DNA of 64,000 bases from Chitinophagaceae bacterium UBA1930. Lineage in GTDB: Bacteria; Bacteroidota; Bacteroidia; Chitinophagales; Chitinophagaceae. The notes under the pieces were generated by a model. That model searched no databases. It saw only the letters and a program-made list of their open reading frames with translations, and was not told where the DNA came from. Both the position numbers and the translations under genes were made by a program. The stretch lies in the NCBI GenBank assembly GCA_002337145.1, contig DDFK01000001.1, positions 1 to 64,000 of the forward strand, written 5' to 3'. Shown in pieces: positions 23,624 to 33,584 of the stretch (positions are counted from its first letter, which is position 1; every line of letters begins with the position of its first letter).

Positions 23624-24727
23624 TTGCCCAGACTTATTTTTACGGTTACCAATGACCTTACGTATGACCAACGGATGCAACGCATTTGTGGCTCGCTTGC
23701 CTTGAATGGGTATGAGGTTTTATTGGTGGGCAGAAAATTGAGAGGCTCGGCTTTATTAGGGGAACAGCCATTTGGACAAAAAAGGATCCGTTGCCTATTT
23801 ACAAACGGCTTTGCTTTTTATGCAGAGTACAACATTCGGCTATTTTTCTTTTTGTTGTTTGTTAGGGCGGACGCATTTTGTGCCATAGACCTGGATACGA
23901 TTTTACCCAATTATTTTGTTTCGGCAATCAGGCGTAAAAAGCGGCTATACGATGCCCATGAGCTGTTTACGGAGCAAAAAGAAATTGTGACACGCCCATT
24001 TGTACATCAAGTTTGGCTGATGGTTGAGCGGTTTGCCGTACCGAAATTCAAGCACGGCTATACAGTGAATATATTTATCGGGGATGAGCTGAAAAGAAGG
24101 TATGGTGTTGATTATGGAATTGTTAGAAATATTCCTGTTACCACCCAAATTCCAGATAGCGAATTCCAAACTCCACATAGCAATGGAAGTTTCATTATTT
24201 ACCAAGGTGCAGTTAATGAAGGCCGGAGCTTTGAGACATTGATACCTGCCATGAAACAAGTGGATGCAAAACTGGTTATTGTAGGCATGGGTAACTTTTT
24301 TGAACAAACGAAGGCATTGGTAGCGGCCAATCATGTGGAAACAAAGGTGGAATTGAAAGGTTTTGTGGCCCCGCAAGCGTTGAAGCAGTTGACACCCCAA
24401 GCAAAATTTGGGCTGACGCTTTTTGAAGCAACCGGGTTGAACCAGTATTATTCGCTGTCGAACAGGTTTTTTGACTATATAATGGCGGGCATACCACAGG
24501 TTTGTGTAGGCTACCCGGAGTACCGGACCATTAATGATGCGTATGAAATTGCTTTATTGATTGACGATACCAATATTGAAACCATTGCCACAGCTTTGAA
24601 CAAATTGATGGCCGATACTGTTTTGTATGAAAGGCTGAAGCAGAATTGCCTGAAAGCAAGGACTGTTTTGAACTGGGGTGGTGAAGAAAAGAAATTGGTT
24701 GGTATTTGGCAAAGGGTGTTGAACTGA
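23624..24727 (+). CDS. glycosyltransferase, GT4-like
   Basis: About 367 residues with a GT-B fold pattern. The N-terminal lobe begins LPRLIFTVTNDLTYDQRMQR, a segment with which related Bacteroidota glycosyltransferases commonly start. The C-terminal lobe has IYQGAVNEGRSFETLIPAM and the donor-site part YSLSNRFFDYIMAGIPQV. There is no ATG before this segment. I choose TTG 23624 because a promoter box lies just upstream; the frame stays open to a GTG at 23489, which would add 45 unlike residues. Divergent from rpsO and upstream of a second glycosyltransferase. Sugar donor and acceptor are unknown. Confidence 0.8.
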   Translation: MPRLIFTVTNDLTYDQRMQRICGSLALNGYEVLLVGRKLRGSALLGEQPFGQKRIRCLFTNGFAFYAEYNIRLFFFLLFVRADAFCAIDLDTILPNYFVSAIRRKKRLYDAHELFTEQKEIVTRPFVHQVWLMVERFAVPKFKHGYTVNIFIGDELKRRYGVDYGIVRNIPVTTQIPDSEFQTPHSNGSFIIYQGAVNEGRSFETLIPAMKQVDAKLVIVGMGNFFEQTKALVAANHVETKVELKGFVAPQALKQLTPQAKFGLTLFEATGLNQYYSLSNRFFDYIMAGIPQVCVGYPEYRTINDAYEIALLIDDTNIETIATALNKLMADTVLYERLKQNCLKARTVLNWGGEEKKLVGIWQRVLN

Positions 24728-24865
24728 GTTGAGACAGAAAATAATGTAGGGGCACACGGATGAAAAGGGTTTAACGGATACCCACTGATTGATACTGCCA
24801 TTGCAGAATATGGATTTATTGAGGTTGTTAAATAGTATGTTAGGTGTTTGGGTTTGGCCTATTGC

Positions 24866-24905
24866 TGATGGGTGCGACGCCGAGAACGTTGAATGGTATT
24901 GTATT
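24866..24905 (+). repeat. dispersed intergenic repeat, copy 1
   Basis: Core TGATGGGTGCGACGCC followed by GAGAACG-type sequence, in the gap between two glycosyltransferase genes. Matching copies are at 34651-34690 (reverse) and 39949-39990. Confidence 0.6.
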
Positions 24906-24939
24906 GCCGGTAACATAATATTTGTATTGACAATAGTTA

Positions 24940-26070
24940 ATGGAAAAACATTTGCACATTATTGATTTTACGGTTCCCTACCCTGCTGATTATGGCGGGG
25001 TGATAGACCTGTTTTGGAAACTGCCGGCATTGCAGCAGCAAGGTGTGCAAATTCATTTGCATTGTTTTGATTATGGCCGTGGAAGGCAGGTGGAACTGGA
25101 CAAGTATTGTGCAAGCGTTGCGTATTATGAAAGGCTGCATGGCATAGAAGGTTTTTCGATGAAGTTGCCGTACATAGTTGCTACCAGGAGGAATGAGCAA
25201 CTTTTGCAGAACCTGTTGCAGGATGATTATCCCATTTTTATGGAGGGCATACATTGTACGTACCTGTTGAATGATGCACGTTTTGCCAATAGGAAAAAGT
25301 TTGTACGGGTGCATAATGTGGAGTTTGAGTATTACCATCATTTGTTTCAATCGGCTACATCGTTTGTACAGAAAATCTATTTTCTGAGGGAGAGTAGCTT
25401 ATTGAAAAAGTATGAGCATGCCATTGCAAATAAGGCCACTGCATTTTGGGGCGTGACGACAAAAGATGTGGAAGTGTACAGAAATCAATTTGGCTGTAAG
25501 CACATTGAATATTTACCCTTGTACCTACCCAGTAACTGGACCGTGAACTGTAAAGAAGGCAACGGTACATTCTGTTTGTATCAGGGCGACCTGAGTGTGC
25601 CTGCCAATGAAAAAGCGGCCACTTGGTTACTGGAGAAAGTGTTCAACAAGCTGGATATACCTTTTGTGATTGCAGGTAAGAACCCATCGAAGCAGTTGCA
25701 GCAGTTGGCGGACAGAAACCCGCAGGTTTGTTTGTTGGCAAACCCTGCCGCTGCCGAAATGCAGGACATGGTAGCCAAAGCACATATACATATACTGCCT
25801 TCTTTTAGCAGTAGCGGTATTAAACTAAAATTGTTGAATGCATTGTATAATGGAAGACATTGTGTAGTGAACAATGATACAGTATCAGGTAGCAGACTGG
25901 ATGAACTTTGCCATATTGCCAATGATGCAGGTGCCATGCGAAATATTATTGAGCAATTGTACCACCAGCCTTTTACCACTGCAGAAATTGATGTAAGAAA
26001 GAAGATGCTGCTCGGTATGTTCAACAATGAAGCCAATGCCAAGCAACAGGTACAATGGATATGGAAATAA
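24940..26070 (+). CDS. glycosyltransferase, GT4-like (second)
   Basis: A 376-residue glycosyltransferase (MEKHLHIIDFTVPYPADYGG). The N-lobe has VRVHNVEFEYYHHL and the C-lobe FCLYQGDLSVPANEKAATWL, HIHILPSFSSSGIKLKLLNA and a Gly/Arg-rich donor loop; the order fits GT-B family 4. No membrane segment. Same direction as the glycosyltransferase before it; the pair may build a surface polysaccharide, but no other such genes adjoin. Confidence 0.82.
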   Translation: MEKHLHIIDFTVPYPADYGGVIDLFWKLPALQQQGVQIHLHCFDYGRGRQVELDKYCASVAYYERLHGIEGFSMKLPYIVATRRNEQLLQNLLQDDYPIFMEGIHCTYLLNDARFANRKKFVRVHNVEFEYYHHLFQSATSFVQKIYFLRESSLLKKYEHAIANKATAFWGVTTKDVEVYRNQFGCKHIEYLPLYLPSNWTVNCKEGNGTFCLYQGDLSVPANEKAATWLLEKVFNKLDIPFVIAGKNPSKQLQQLADRNPQVCLLANPAAAEMQDMVAKAHIHILPSFSSSGIKLKLLNALYNGRHCVVNNDTVSGSRLDELCHIANDAGAMRNIIEQLYHQPFTTAEIDVRKKMLLGMFNNEANAKQQVQWIWK

Positions 26071-26153
26071 AAAAGCTACAAGCCAATAGCTGTTAGCCAT
26101 TTGCTTGTAGCTGCTCATTTTATACTTTATAAACCTTATTTACTTTCTTCTTA

Positions 26154-26975
26154 CTATACCCCTCCAAAAATGCTGAAGCCGCCATCCACACAAATCATGG
26201 AGCCGGTTACAAATTTGCTTGCATCGCTTAATAGCCAAACCAATGCACCTTTTAGCTCATCTGGGTTGCCAAAGCGTTTGAAAGGCGTTTGCTTGATAAC
26301 GGATTCGCCCCTTTCTGTATAGCCACCTTCTTTTTTGGTTAGCAGGTAGCGGTTCTGTTCGGTCAGGAAGAAACCAGGTGCCAAGGCATTCATCCTTAAT
26401 TTGTCTCCGTAGCGGTTGGCCATTTCTACCGCAAACCATTGGTTGTAGCAATCCACTGCGGCCTTGCCCATATTGTAGCCCAATACTTTGGTGATTGCCC
26501 TTTTGGAGTTCATGGACGATATATTTACAATGCTTCCGTTGCCTGTTTGGGCAATGGCTTCGCCAAAAATCTGTGTAGGTATAATGGTGCCCCAAAGGTT
26601 GATGTCCATTGTTTTTTTCATGCCTTCAATGTTCAGGGCAAACACACTTTCGTTTGGCTGCAGCACACCTTCGGGCATGTTACCGCCTGCTGCATTTACA
26701 AGGCCATCTATTTTGCCAAACTTATCCAGTACCTGTTGCTTGGCAATTTGCAGTTGTGCTTCGTCCAACACATCGGCTCCCAAAGCAATTGCTTTACCGC
26801 CATTGCTGTTGATGGCTGCTGCACGTTCTTCGGCCACTTCTTTTTTCCTGCCCAAAATGCCTACTGCACCACCTGCTTCAACTATGGCTTCAATAAAAGA
26901 ATTTCCAAGTATGCCGGTGCCACCTGTAACTACAATTACTTTTCCTTCAAGACTGTATTGTTCTAAAATTTTCAT
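26154..26975 (-). CDS. SDR-family D-mannonate oxidoreductase (fructuronate reductase, UxuB-type)
   Basis: A 273-residue short-chain dehydrogenase. NAD(P)-binding TGGTGILGNSF, then NAAGGNMPEGV, catalytic Ser in VNISSMNS and YNMGK (Tyr, Lys). The extra loop at GGNMPEGV and the tail GSMICVDGGFSIFGGV resemble SDR-type mannonate oxidoreductases; 2-deoxy-gluconate dehydrogenase KduD is the alternative. It lies 39 bp downstream of kduI, so it belongs to uronate/pectin breakdown in the cytosol. Confidence 0.85.
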   Translation of the reverse strand: MKILEQYSLEGKVIVVTGGTGILGNSFIEAIVEAGGAVGILGRKKEVAEERAAAINSNGGKAIALGADVLDEAQLQIAKQQVLDKFGKIDGLVNAAGGNMPEGVLQPNESVFALNIEGMKKTMDINLWGTIIPTQIFGEAIAQTGNGSIVNISSMNSKRAITKVLGYNMGKAAVDCYNQWFAVEMANRYGDKLRMNALAPGFFLTEQNRYLLTKKEGGYTERGESVIKQTPFKRFGNPDELKGALVWLLSDASKFVTGSMICVDGGFSIFGGV

Positions 26976-27013
26976 GTTGTTATGTGTTTGGGTTTATTGA
27001 ATGATGTTGCTTG

Positions 27014-27862
27014 TTATAATAATGTTGCAGTGCCGGCAGCGTCCATATCTGCATAGTCTTTGTTCTCCCCTGCCATGCCCCATATAAAACTATAGCTTGC
27101 TGTACCGCAGCCAGAGTGTATGCTCCACGATGGGGATGCTACGGCCTGGTGGTTGGCTATTACAATATTCTTTGTTTGTTGCGGTTCGCCCATAAAGTGC
27201 ATGATGCGTTGGTCTTCGGCAACGTCGAAATAAAAGTATATCTCGCTTCTTCTGTCGTGCACATGGCTTGGCATGGTGTTCCATACGCTGCCCGTTTTTA
27301 AAACGGTTAGCCCCATTACCAATTGGCAGCTCTGGATACCATCCAGGTAAATATATTTATACACGGTCCTTTCGTTGGACGTGGCTACCAGTCCCAATTC
27401 GGTTGGTGTTGCCTCTGCCGCTTTCATTAACCTTGTTGGATAAGTTGCATGGGCCGGTGACGACAGCAGGTAGAACAATGCAGGGGCATTGCTATCCATG
27501 CTTTCAAAACTTATTTCTTTTGAACCCATGCCTATATACACACAATCATATTTTTCCAATACATAAACGGTTCCGTCAACCGTTACGGTTCCTTTACCAC
27601 CCACATTAATAACACCCAGTTCCCTTCTTTCTAAAAAGTAACTGCTCTTTAGGTTTTCGTAAGTAGGCAATGCAATGGTAGTTTGTGTTGGTATAACGGT
27701 ACCTGCAATCAACCTGTCGTAATGCGTATAGGTTAAGTTAAGATTGTCTGTCTTGTTTAAGCCTGTCAACAGAAAAAAATCACGTAGCTGCTGTGTGGTA
27801 AAGTTTGTGTACTGTGTAGGATGCACTGCATGCAATACAGGCAATATACTGTTGGATGCCAT
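27014..27862 (-). CDS. kduI: 5-dehydro-4-deoxy-D-glucuronate isomerase
   Basis: A 282-residue KduI, near the usual 278. Cupin-type metal site in MPSHVHDRRSEIYFYFD (His, His, Glu) and later WSIHSGCGTASYSFIWG with the last His. It isomerises the keto-deoxyuronate from unsaturated uronides. The start at 27862 (MASNSILPVL) fits family N-termini; the frame goes on to 27916. Operon kduI-uxuB-like; no transporter or lyase nearby. Confidence 0.92.
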   Translation of the reverse strand: MASNSILPVLHAVHPTQYTNFTTQQLRDFFLLTGLNKTDNLNLTYTHYDRLIAGTVIPTQTTIALPTYENLKSSYFLERRELGVINVGGKGTVTVDGTVYVLEKYDCVYIGMGSKEISFESMDSNAPALFYLLSSPAHATYPTRLMKAAEATPTELGLVATSNERTVYKYIYLDGIQSCQLVMGLTVLKTGSVWNTMPSHVHDRRSEIYFYFDVAEDQRIMHFMGEPQQTKNIVIANHQAVASPSWSIHSGCGTASYSFIWGMAGENKDYADMDAAGTATLL

Positions 27863-27979
27863 GAATGTTTTTTGAGTAAATGAACGGATAGAACGCTGCA
27901 AATGTATTGCCCACATTATTAAAATGAATAAATGTTTGCAAGAAAAAATGCGAACAGATGTTAGTGCCTATACAAAATA

Positions 27980-28013
27980 TAAAACCCATCTACAAAAATG
28001 CAGATGGGCTTTA
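27980..28013 (-). terminator. terminator of the PID-CTERM gene
   Basis: Hairpin AAACCCATCT / AGATGGGCTTT (with GCA/TAC ends in the loop) just after the stop of the minus-strand gene at 28032. Confidence 0.75.
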
Positions 28014-28031
28014 TAAGAAAATTGACTGTAA

Positions 28032-28250
28032 TTATTTCTTTCTTCTTTCTTTCAGTTTCTTGGCACCGTAACCTACACCGGCAGCTACAAGAAGCGACAG
28101 GCCACCATCGATGGGTACATCAGGATCGGTGCCACCTGGCAACCCCGGATCATCCGCATGTGCAAGGTTGCTGATAAAGAACAGTACTACTAATAAGCAA
28201 ACTATTTTTTGCAATTGTTGAAAGTTGATTTGTTTGATATATTTTTTCAT
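28032..28250 (-). CDS. PID-CTERM sorting-domain small protein
   Basis: A 72-residue protein. An N-terminal signal peptide (about 1-32, ending AHA-D) is followed by a short Pro/Gly linker (DDPGLPGGTDPD). The C-terminal signature PIDGGLSLLVAAGVGYGAKK is a hydrophobic segment closed by a basic tail KLKERRKK. This tripartite tail is the PID-CTERM sorting signal, thought to be processed by an exosortase-like system. There is almost no mature protein, so the mature part may be a peptide. It follows a T9SS cargo gene by 79 bp. A broken paralog is at 50933-51136. Confidence 0.85.
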   Translation of the reverse strand: MKKYIKQINFQQLQKIVCLLVVLFFISNLAHADDPGLPGGTDPDVPIDGGLSLLVAAGVGYGAKKLKERRKK

Positions 28251-28329
28251 AGCTCTTTTTGTTTGTTAAATTGTTACATTGTCTGTAACCAGGTAAAGTA
28301 ATGTTTTCTCTCTTGAACTGCTGGTTCTA

Positions 28330-30600
28330 CTATTGTTTTACTATTTGTGTAGTTACAGTTTCCTTATCAGTTTTTACTTCTACTATATACAACCCTTTAG
28401 TTAGATTGTTTACAGGTATCTGTATAGTTTGATCGGTACTCTTTACTGTTTTTACCACTTGACCCAAAGCAGTCATTATTCTTACCGTTGTATTACCTGT
28501 GCTGCTGATATTAAGTTGACTAACTACAGGATTAGGGCTGATGGTTATTTTTGTGGTAGCCAAAACTATAGGTACAGCTACTTTTTTAGCTATAATCTCA
28601 AACCTGTTTTCCCCTTGTGTAGCAGCATCAGCAGTTACGTCAAAACTGTAACCCATACCCGATACTATTTTTACAGACTTGTTTGCATATTTATCATTCA
28701 GGTACAACTCGTAATCTGATGATGTAAGGTTCACATTATCTGCACTTACAGTAAAGGTTCTTGTCTGATTGGTTTTCAACCCTAGCGTTATTGCATCTGT
28801 TTCAGATTGGAATTGTGGACGGCTGTTAACTGCCAGTTTATTTTTATCTGAACCAATGCTATAGAAATCAAGATTGGTATTGCTGAACTTGTCCAAGTCT
28901 GTCTTGTCAGTCGAAGCTGTAAGGGCACTGTTGTCAAGGTTTATCCTTAACCTGTCCCAATAAGTAGCATTGTCAGCTATCACTAAATCAAACCCTTCTT
29001 TTGCCCCGGCAACACGCATTAAAGAGAGAGGCGTTGTGCCTGTGTTCTTGTTGCTTTCGTTAAATGTAATAGGCTGATCCAATCCACTAGTATTCTTGAT
29101 AAAGAAAGCTCCATAAGTAGGTATCACAATGCTGCTGCCCAAAGTATAGAAATCATAACCGCCACTGGCAGTTCCCGATCCAGTACTACCCTTTGTAGCA
29201 TTCCAAACATAAATGGATGCACCGCTGCCGCCTGGGGCCGTGATACCTGCTACACTGTTCACATCTATAGGTGCCGGGTAAGGATTGCCGATTGCGTTCC
29301 AGCCCACTGCTGCTCCATTGGAGAAAGAAGAAGCGGCATTGACTGTGTAGTTGACATTGCCTGTATTTACTGTACCTGTCAATGAAATAATAGGTGCAGT
29401 TGGAGTGTAGCTACCATTGGTGACACCGATACCTTCACCCGCTATGCCTCTTACAAAAAGAAGCAGGCCCTGGTTTTTGTTCCATGTCTGGGTATTGCTT
29501 GTATAAGCCGACCATACACCTGTAAGATAATTAAATGCAGAAGCACTGCCCGGTGTCAATCCTGTACCACTTCCGGTAACATCAACATAAGGCTGCAAAC
29601 TGCTCAATGCAACATTGCTGCTGAACGGGTGCCCCAGTAAACGGTAGGCTCGTTGGGCAGTTAAATAACGCTCTACTGTTACATTTCCAGTTATGGAACC
29701 TGCAGAGTTGCCGATACCGCCTGTGCCATTAACATCAGACTTTAAAACAAATGTGCCACTGTTGGCAACCGTTTTGGTAGAAGCAACTGTTATGTAAATA
29801 TTCGGAGCTATTGCCAAGGTACCAGAAACATTTACATTACCAACAGTTGTATTTGCATCCATTGTTACTGTATGTGTTGCCAATACGGAAACTGTGTTTG
29901 CAACTGAAGTTGGAGCCAATGTTGCATCCATCCAGTTGGTAGAGCCATCGGTAGATGATTCCCAAGTTGAAATAGCTGTCCAGTTACCAGATGTTTTGGA
30001 ACGGAAATAATCGGTTGCGAAAGATGAAGCTGTTGCTCTTATTTGAAAATTGTCCATTCTAAGCGTACCTGTACCAGAAGCACCACTTGTCAATACCCTA
30101 AAATAAACTGCTGATTGGAAGTTAATAGCAGTTATAGCAGACAAATCAAAAATACATTCGCTAAATGAACCATTGCCAGGCGATTGAGTTGTTGCAAAAT
30201 TTGTATAGCTTGAACCATTTGTACTGTATGCAATGGTTGCTGTTGTCGCTCCTGTTCCAGAACGTTGTGCCTGGAAATATATTTTGAAACTTGAGTAAGT
30301 ATTTAACGCACTACCTCCTAGTTGAAATTGAAAATATCTTGTATTGGTTCCGCTAGAATTTGCCATTCCTAGTGCATTGCCAGCTGTATTGTTACTAGTA
30401 AATGCACCTGCCCCTGAAGCTGTTCCACTATAAGTTTGAAAAGCTTCGGTGCTTGTTGCTGTAGAAGTAATATTACCTGCTAATGTTGGTGTAAACGTAG
30501 CATACGTAGTACCTGCGTTAAAATCGTAATTTACAATTGTATTCTGCCCAAAAGCACTTAAAACATGTAAAGCCAGAGCAAAGAGTAACAATTTCCTCAT
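28330..30600 (-). CDS. T9SS type A sorting-domain secreted protein
   Basis: A 756-residue secreted protein: signal peptide (MRKLLLFALALHVLSAFGQ), then long Ser/Thr/Gly-rich beta repeats with an N-terminal jelly-roll-like part (to about 190), a beta region with SWESSTDGSTNW-like pieces, and a C-terminal type A sorting domain starting TKITISPNPVVSQLNIS and ending VETDKE-type sequence with QIVKQ. It is exported by the type IX system across the outer membrane and anchored or released. No catalytic motif is evident; adhesin or structural role is inference. Strong -7/-33 promoter lies upstream. Confidence 0.9.
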   Translation of the reverse strand: MRKLLLFALALHVLSAFGQNTIVNYDFNAGTTYATFTPTLAGNITSTATSTEAFQTYSGTASGAGAFTSNNTAGNALGMANSSGTNTRYFQFQLGGSALNTYSSFKIYFQAQRSGTGATTATIAYSTNGSSYTNFATTQSPGNGSFSECIFDLSAITAINFQSAVYFRVLTSGASGTGTLRMDNFQIRATASSFATDYFRSKTSGNWTAISTWESSTDGSTNWMDATLAPTSVANTVSVLATHTVTMDANTTVGNVNVSGTLAIAPNIYITVASTKTVANSGTFVLKSDVNGTGGIGNSAGSITGNVTVERYLTAQRAYRLLGHPFSSNVALSSLQPYVDVTGSGTGLTPGSASAFNYLTGVWSAYTSNTQTWNKNQGLLLFVRGIAGEGIGVTNGSYTPTAPIISLTGTVNTGNVNYTVNAASSFSNGAAVGWNAIGNPYPAPIDVNSVAGITAPGGSGASIYVWNATKGSTGSGTASGGYDFYTLGSSIVIPTYGAFFIKNTSGLDQPITFNESNKNTGTTPLSLMRVAGAKEGFDLVIADNATYWDRLRINLDNSALTASTDKTDLDKFSNTNLDFYSIGSDKNKLAVNSRPQFQSETDAITLGLKTNQTRTFTVSADNVNLTSSDYELYLNDKYANKSVKIVSGMGYSFDVTADAATQGENRFEIIAKKVAVPIVLATTKITISPNPVVSQLNISSTGNTTVRIMTALGQVVKTVKSTDQTIQIPVNNLTKGLYIVEVKTDKETVTTQIVKQ

Positions 30601-30649
30601 AGTGGTTAATTTATGTTAATAAAATGATTAATTAGTTTTTAAGGGCGGG

Positions 30650-30682
30650 CAAATGTATAAGTAGCAAAGAGATAGCGGCAAA
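30650..30682 (-). promoter_or_regulatory. promoter of the T9SS cargo gene
   Basis: On the minus strand TTTG (30679-30682), 21 bases, then TACATTTG (30650-30657), matching the Bacteroidota consensus TTTG-N19-21-TAnnTTTG, 50 nt before the ATG. Confidence 0.6.
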
Positions 30683-30731
30683 ATAGTATATTAAGTTTAT
30701 GTAAAGAAAAATAATAGGAAAAATTTTATCC

Positions 30732-33584
30732 TCATAAGAACCTTCCAGTCCAACTTTCCTTCACTTTCTTTAAATCCTTTGGTATACCTGCAAATACAAG
30801 GTTGCCACCAGCATCACCTGCTTCGGCACCAAGGTCTATTAACCAATCTGCTGATTTTAATACATCTGCATTGTGCTCTATTACAATCAATGAATGTCCT
30901 TGTTCTATCAAAGCATTGAAGGAGGCCAATAGTTTCTTAATGTCATGAAAATGGAGCCCCGTTGTAGGTTCATCAAAAATGAACAAGATATGGCCATGGC
31001 CTTTGCCTTTGCCAAGAAAGGAAGCCAGTTTTACGCGTTGTGCTTCGCCACCCGATAAGGTGTCGGACGACTGCCCCAATTTAATGTAACCCAAACCCAC
31101 ATCCTGCAAGGGCTGTATGGCTTTGCCAATATGGGCGGTTTCCTTTTCCGAGGAGAAGAAAGCAACTGCGTCATCCACGCTCATTTCCAATACGTCGTGA
31201 ATGCTTTTGTTCTTGAACTGTACTTCCAGCACTTCCTCCTTAAAGCGTTTGCCGCCGCATACTTCGCAGGTCAAATGCACATCGGCCAGAAACTGCATTT
31301 CCACTACCTGTTCGCCTTCGCCCTTACAGGTATCGCATCTGCCACCATCCACATTAAACGAAAAATGCTTGGGCATAAAACCACGCAATTTGCTTAACGG
31401 AAGTTTAGCGTAGAGGTCCCTTATTTCGTCGTAAGCTTTTATGTAGGTAATTGGGTTGCTTCGCGACGATTTGCCAATCGGGTTCTGGTCTATCAGTTCT
31501 ACCTGGTTGATATAGTCCACATCGCCCGTAATGGCTTTGTGAAAACCGACCTTGTCGCTGAACTCGCCTTTCATCTTCTGCAATGCAGGGTACAGTATCT
31601 GTTTTACCAGCGTTGTTTTACCGCTACCGCTTACGCCACTTACCACACATAGCAGGTTCAACGGAAATTCTACCGTGATGTTTTTTAAATTGTTTTGCCT
31701 TGCCCCTTCCACTTTAATGCTCCTGTTCCATTTGCGGACCTGCTTGGGTGGTTCTATACGCATCTTACCCGAGAGGTATTGCCCGGTAAGGCTTTTGGGG
31801 TTTGCAACCAACTCATCATAATTGCCTGCTGCCACCACTTCGCCGCCAAGGTGCGAGGCCAGTGGCCCCATGTCTACAATATAATCTGCTTCACGCATCA
31901 TCATTTCATCATGCTCTACTACTACAACGGTATTGCCCAGGTCTCGCAGGTCTTTCAATACATGGATGAGGCGTTCAGTATCCCTGCTGTGCAGGCCAAT
32001 GCTTGGCTCGTCCAATATGTACAACGAATTGGTGAGGTTAGATCCCAAGCTCCTGGTTAATTGTATACGCTGGCTTTCGCCACCACTTAAACTATTGGCC
32101 AGCCTGTTTAGGGTAAGGTAACCCAGGCCCACATCAATCAATGTCTGCAAACGTTGGTGCACTTCAATTAAAATACGTTTGGCTATTTGTGCGTCGTGTT
32201 CGCTTAATTGCAAACCATTGAACCATGTTTTCAGGTCGCGGGTCTGCATTTCGCACAACTCGCCAATATGTTTTCCACCAATCTTTACATACAATGCTTC
32301 TTTACGCAAGCGGTAGCCTTTGCAATCGGGACAGGTGGTCCTACCCCTGTACCTGCTCAGCAATACACGGTATTGCACTTTATATAAATTGGCTTCTACT
32401 TCTTTAAAAAAAGCGTGAATGCCCAGTGCATTGCCCACACCATCCCATAATTGCTCATATTGTTCTTTGGTAAGGTCTGCAATGGGTTTGTGGATAGGAA
32501 AGCCTTTTGCATATTTGATGAACTGATTTTTCCATTCACCCAGCTTTTCGCCACGCCAGGGTGCAACTGCATTTTCGTAAATGCTCAACCTTTTATCGGG
32601 AATTACCAAATCGGCATCAATGCCCAGCACCTGGCTAAAGCCTTCGCAGGTTGGGCAGGCACCAAAAGGGTTGTTGAATGAGAACAGGTTGGGTACCGGC
32701 TCTTCAAACTGTATACCGTCCAGTTCAAATTTGTTGCTACAGTGATGCAGGTCTTTTCCGTTTACTTCCATATACATTTCGCCTTCGCCTTCATAAAAGG
32801 CGGTACCAATGGAATCGCTCAAACGGTGCAGGTCATCTTCATCGAATGCTTTGGTTACGATACGGTCAATAAGCACAAAAGTTGACAGTTGATTGTTGAC
32901 AGTTGGCAGGGCCTTACTTAATTGCTTTGCATCCATCTCTAGCAGGTCTTCAATACGCAACAACTCCGACACTTGTTTACCTCCATCCGTCATCCGCACA
33001 TACATCCTGCTAAAGCCTTTCTGCATCAAAATATTCAGTTCTTCCCTGGCATCGCGTTTGGCATGCTGTTTAAAAGGCACAACAATCACCACTTTGCTGT
33101 CTTCCTTTAATTGTGTGATGGCTTTTATAACGTCGGCAACATCATCTTTTTGCACTTCTTTGCCACTAATGGGCGATATGGTTTTGCCTGCCCTTGCATA
33201 CAGCAGCCGCAGGTAATCATAAATTTCCGTCATACTGCCCACTGTGCTACGGGGCGTTCTGGTTATTACTTTCTGTTCAATGGCAATTGCCGGGCATAGG
33301 CCTTTTATATAGTCCACATCCGGTTTTACCATACGTGCCATAAATTGCCTGGCGTAGGCACTTAGGCTTTCTGCATACCGTCTTTGCCCTTCGGCAAATA
33401 AAGTATCAATGGTTAGCGACGATTTGCCACTACCGCTAACGCCGGTTACCACAATGAATTTGTTTCTGGGAAAATCGATGCTTACATTCTTCAGGTTATG
33501 TGTTCTTGCACCGTGTATGCTTATACTATCTGCTGTTTTCTGTACCGGTGCTGCCGTTTGCTTTTTTCTTGTTGCTGTTGCCAT
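30732..33584 (-). CDS. uvrA: excinuclease ABC subunit A
   Basis: A 950-residue UvrA. Two ABC ATPase halves: first Walker A VTGVSGSGKSSLTID and second VSGVSGSGKTTLVKQ. There are two LSGGE/TLSGGEAQR signatures and zinc-finger CxxC pairs (CPTCEGF, CPDCKGYR, CDTCKGEGE, CEVCGGKRF). It recognises bulky lesions and loads UvrB in nucleotide excision repair. The start at 33584 is the ATG before the variable Lys/Thr/Ala tail; the frame extends to 33617. No uvrB or uvrC nearby. Confidence 0.97.
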   Translation of the reverse strand: MATATRKKQTAAPVQKTADSISIHGARTHNLKNVSIDFPRNKFIVVTGVSGSGKSSLTIDTLFAEGQRRYAESLSAYARQFMARMVKPDVDYIKGLCPAIAIEQKVITRTPRSTVGSMTEIYDYLRLLYARAGKTISPISGKEVQKDDVADVIKAITQLKEDSKVVIVVPFKQHAKRDAREELNILMQKGFSRMYVRMTDGGKQVSELLRIEDLLEMDAKQLSKALPTVNNQLSTFVLIDRIVTKAFDEDDLHRLSDSIGTAFYEGEGEMYMEVNGKDLHHCSNKFELDGIQFEEPVPNLFSFNNPFGACPTCEGFSQVLGIDADLVIPDKRLSIYENAVAPWRGEKLGEWKNQFIKYAKGFPIHKPIADLTKEQYEQLWDGVGNALGIHAFFKEVEANLYKVQYRVLLSRYRGRTTCPDCKGYRLRKEALYVKIGGKHIGELCEMQTRDLKTWFNGLQLSEHDAQIAKRILIEVHQRLQTLIDVGLGYLTLNRLANSLSGGESQRIQLTRSLGSNLTNSLYILDEPSIGLHSRDTERLIHVLKDLRDLGNTVVVVEHDEMMMREADYIVDMGPLASHLGGEVVAAGNYDELVANPKSLTGQYLSGKMRIEPPKQVRKWNRSIKVEGARQNNLKNITVEFPLNLLCVVSGVSGSGKTTLVKQILYPALQKMKGEFSDKVGFHKAITGDVDYINQVELIDQNPIGKSSRSNPITYIKAYDEIRDLYAKLPLSKLRGFMPKHFSFNVDGGRCDTCKGEGEQVVEMQFLADVHLTCEVCGGKRFKEEVLEVQFKNKSIHDVLEMSVDDAVAFFSSEKETAHIGKAIQPLQDVGLGYIKLGQSSDTLSGGEAQRVKLASFLGKGKGHGHILFIFDEPTTGLHFHDIKKLLASFNALIEQGHSLIVIEHNADVLKSADWLIDLGAEAGDAGGNLVFAGIPKDLKKVKESWTGRFL

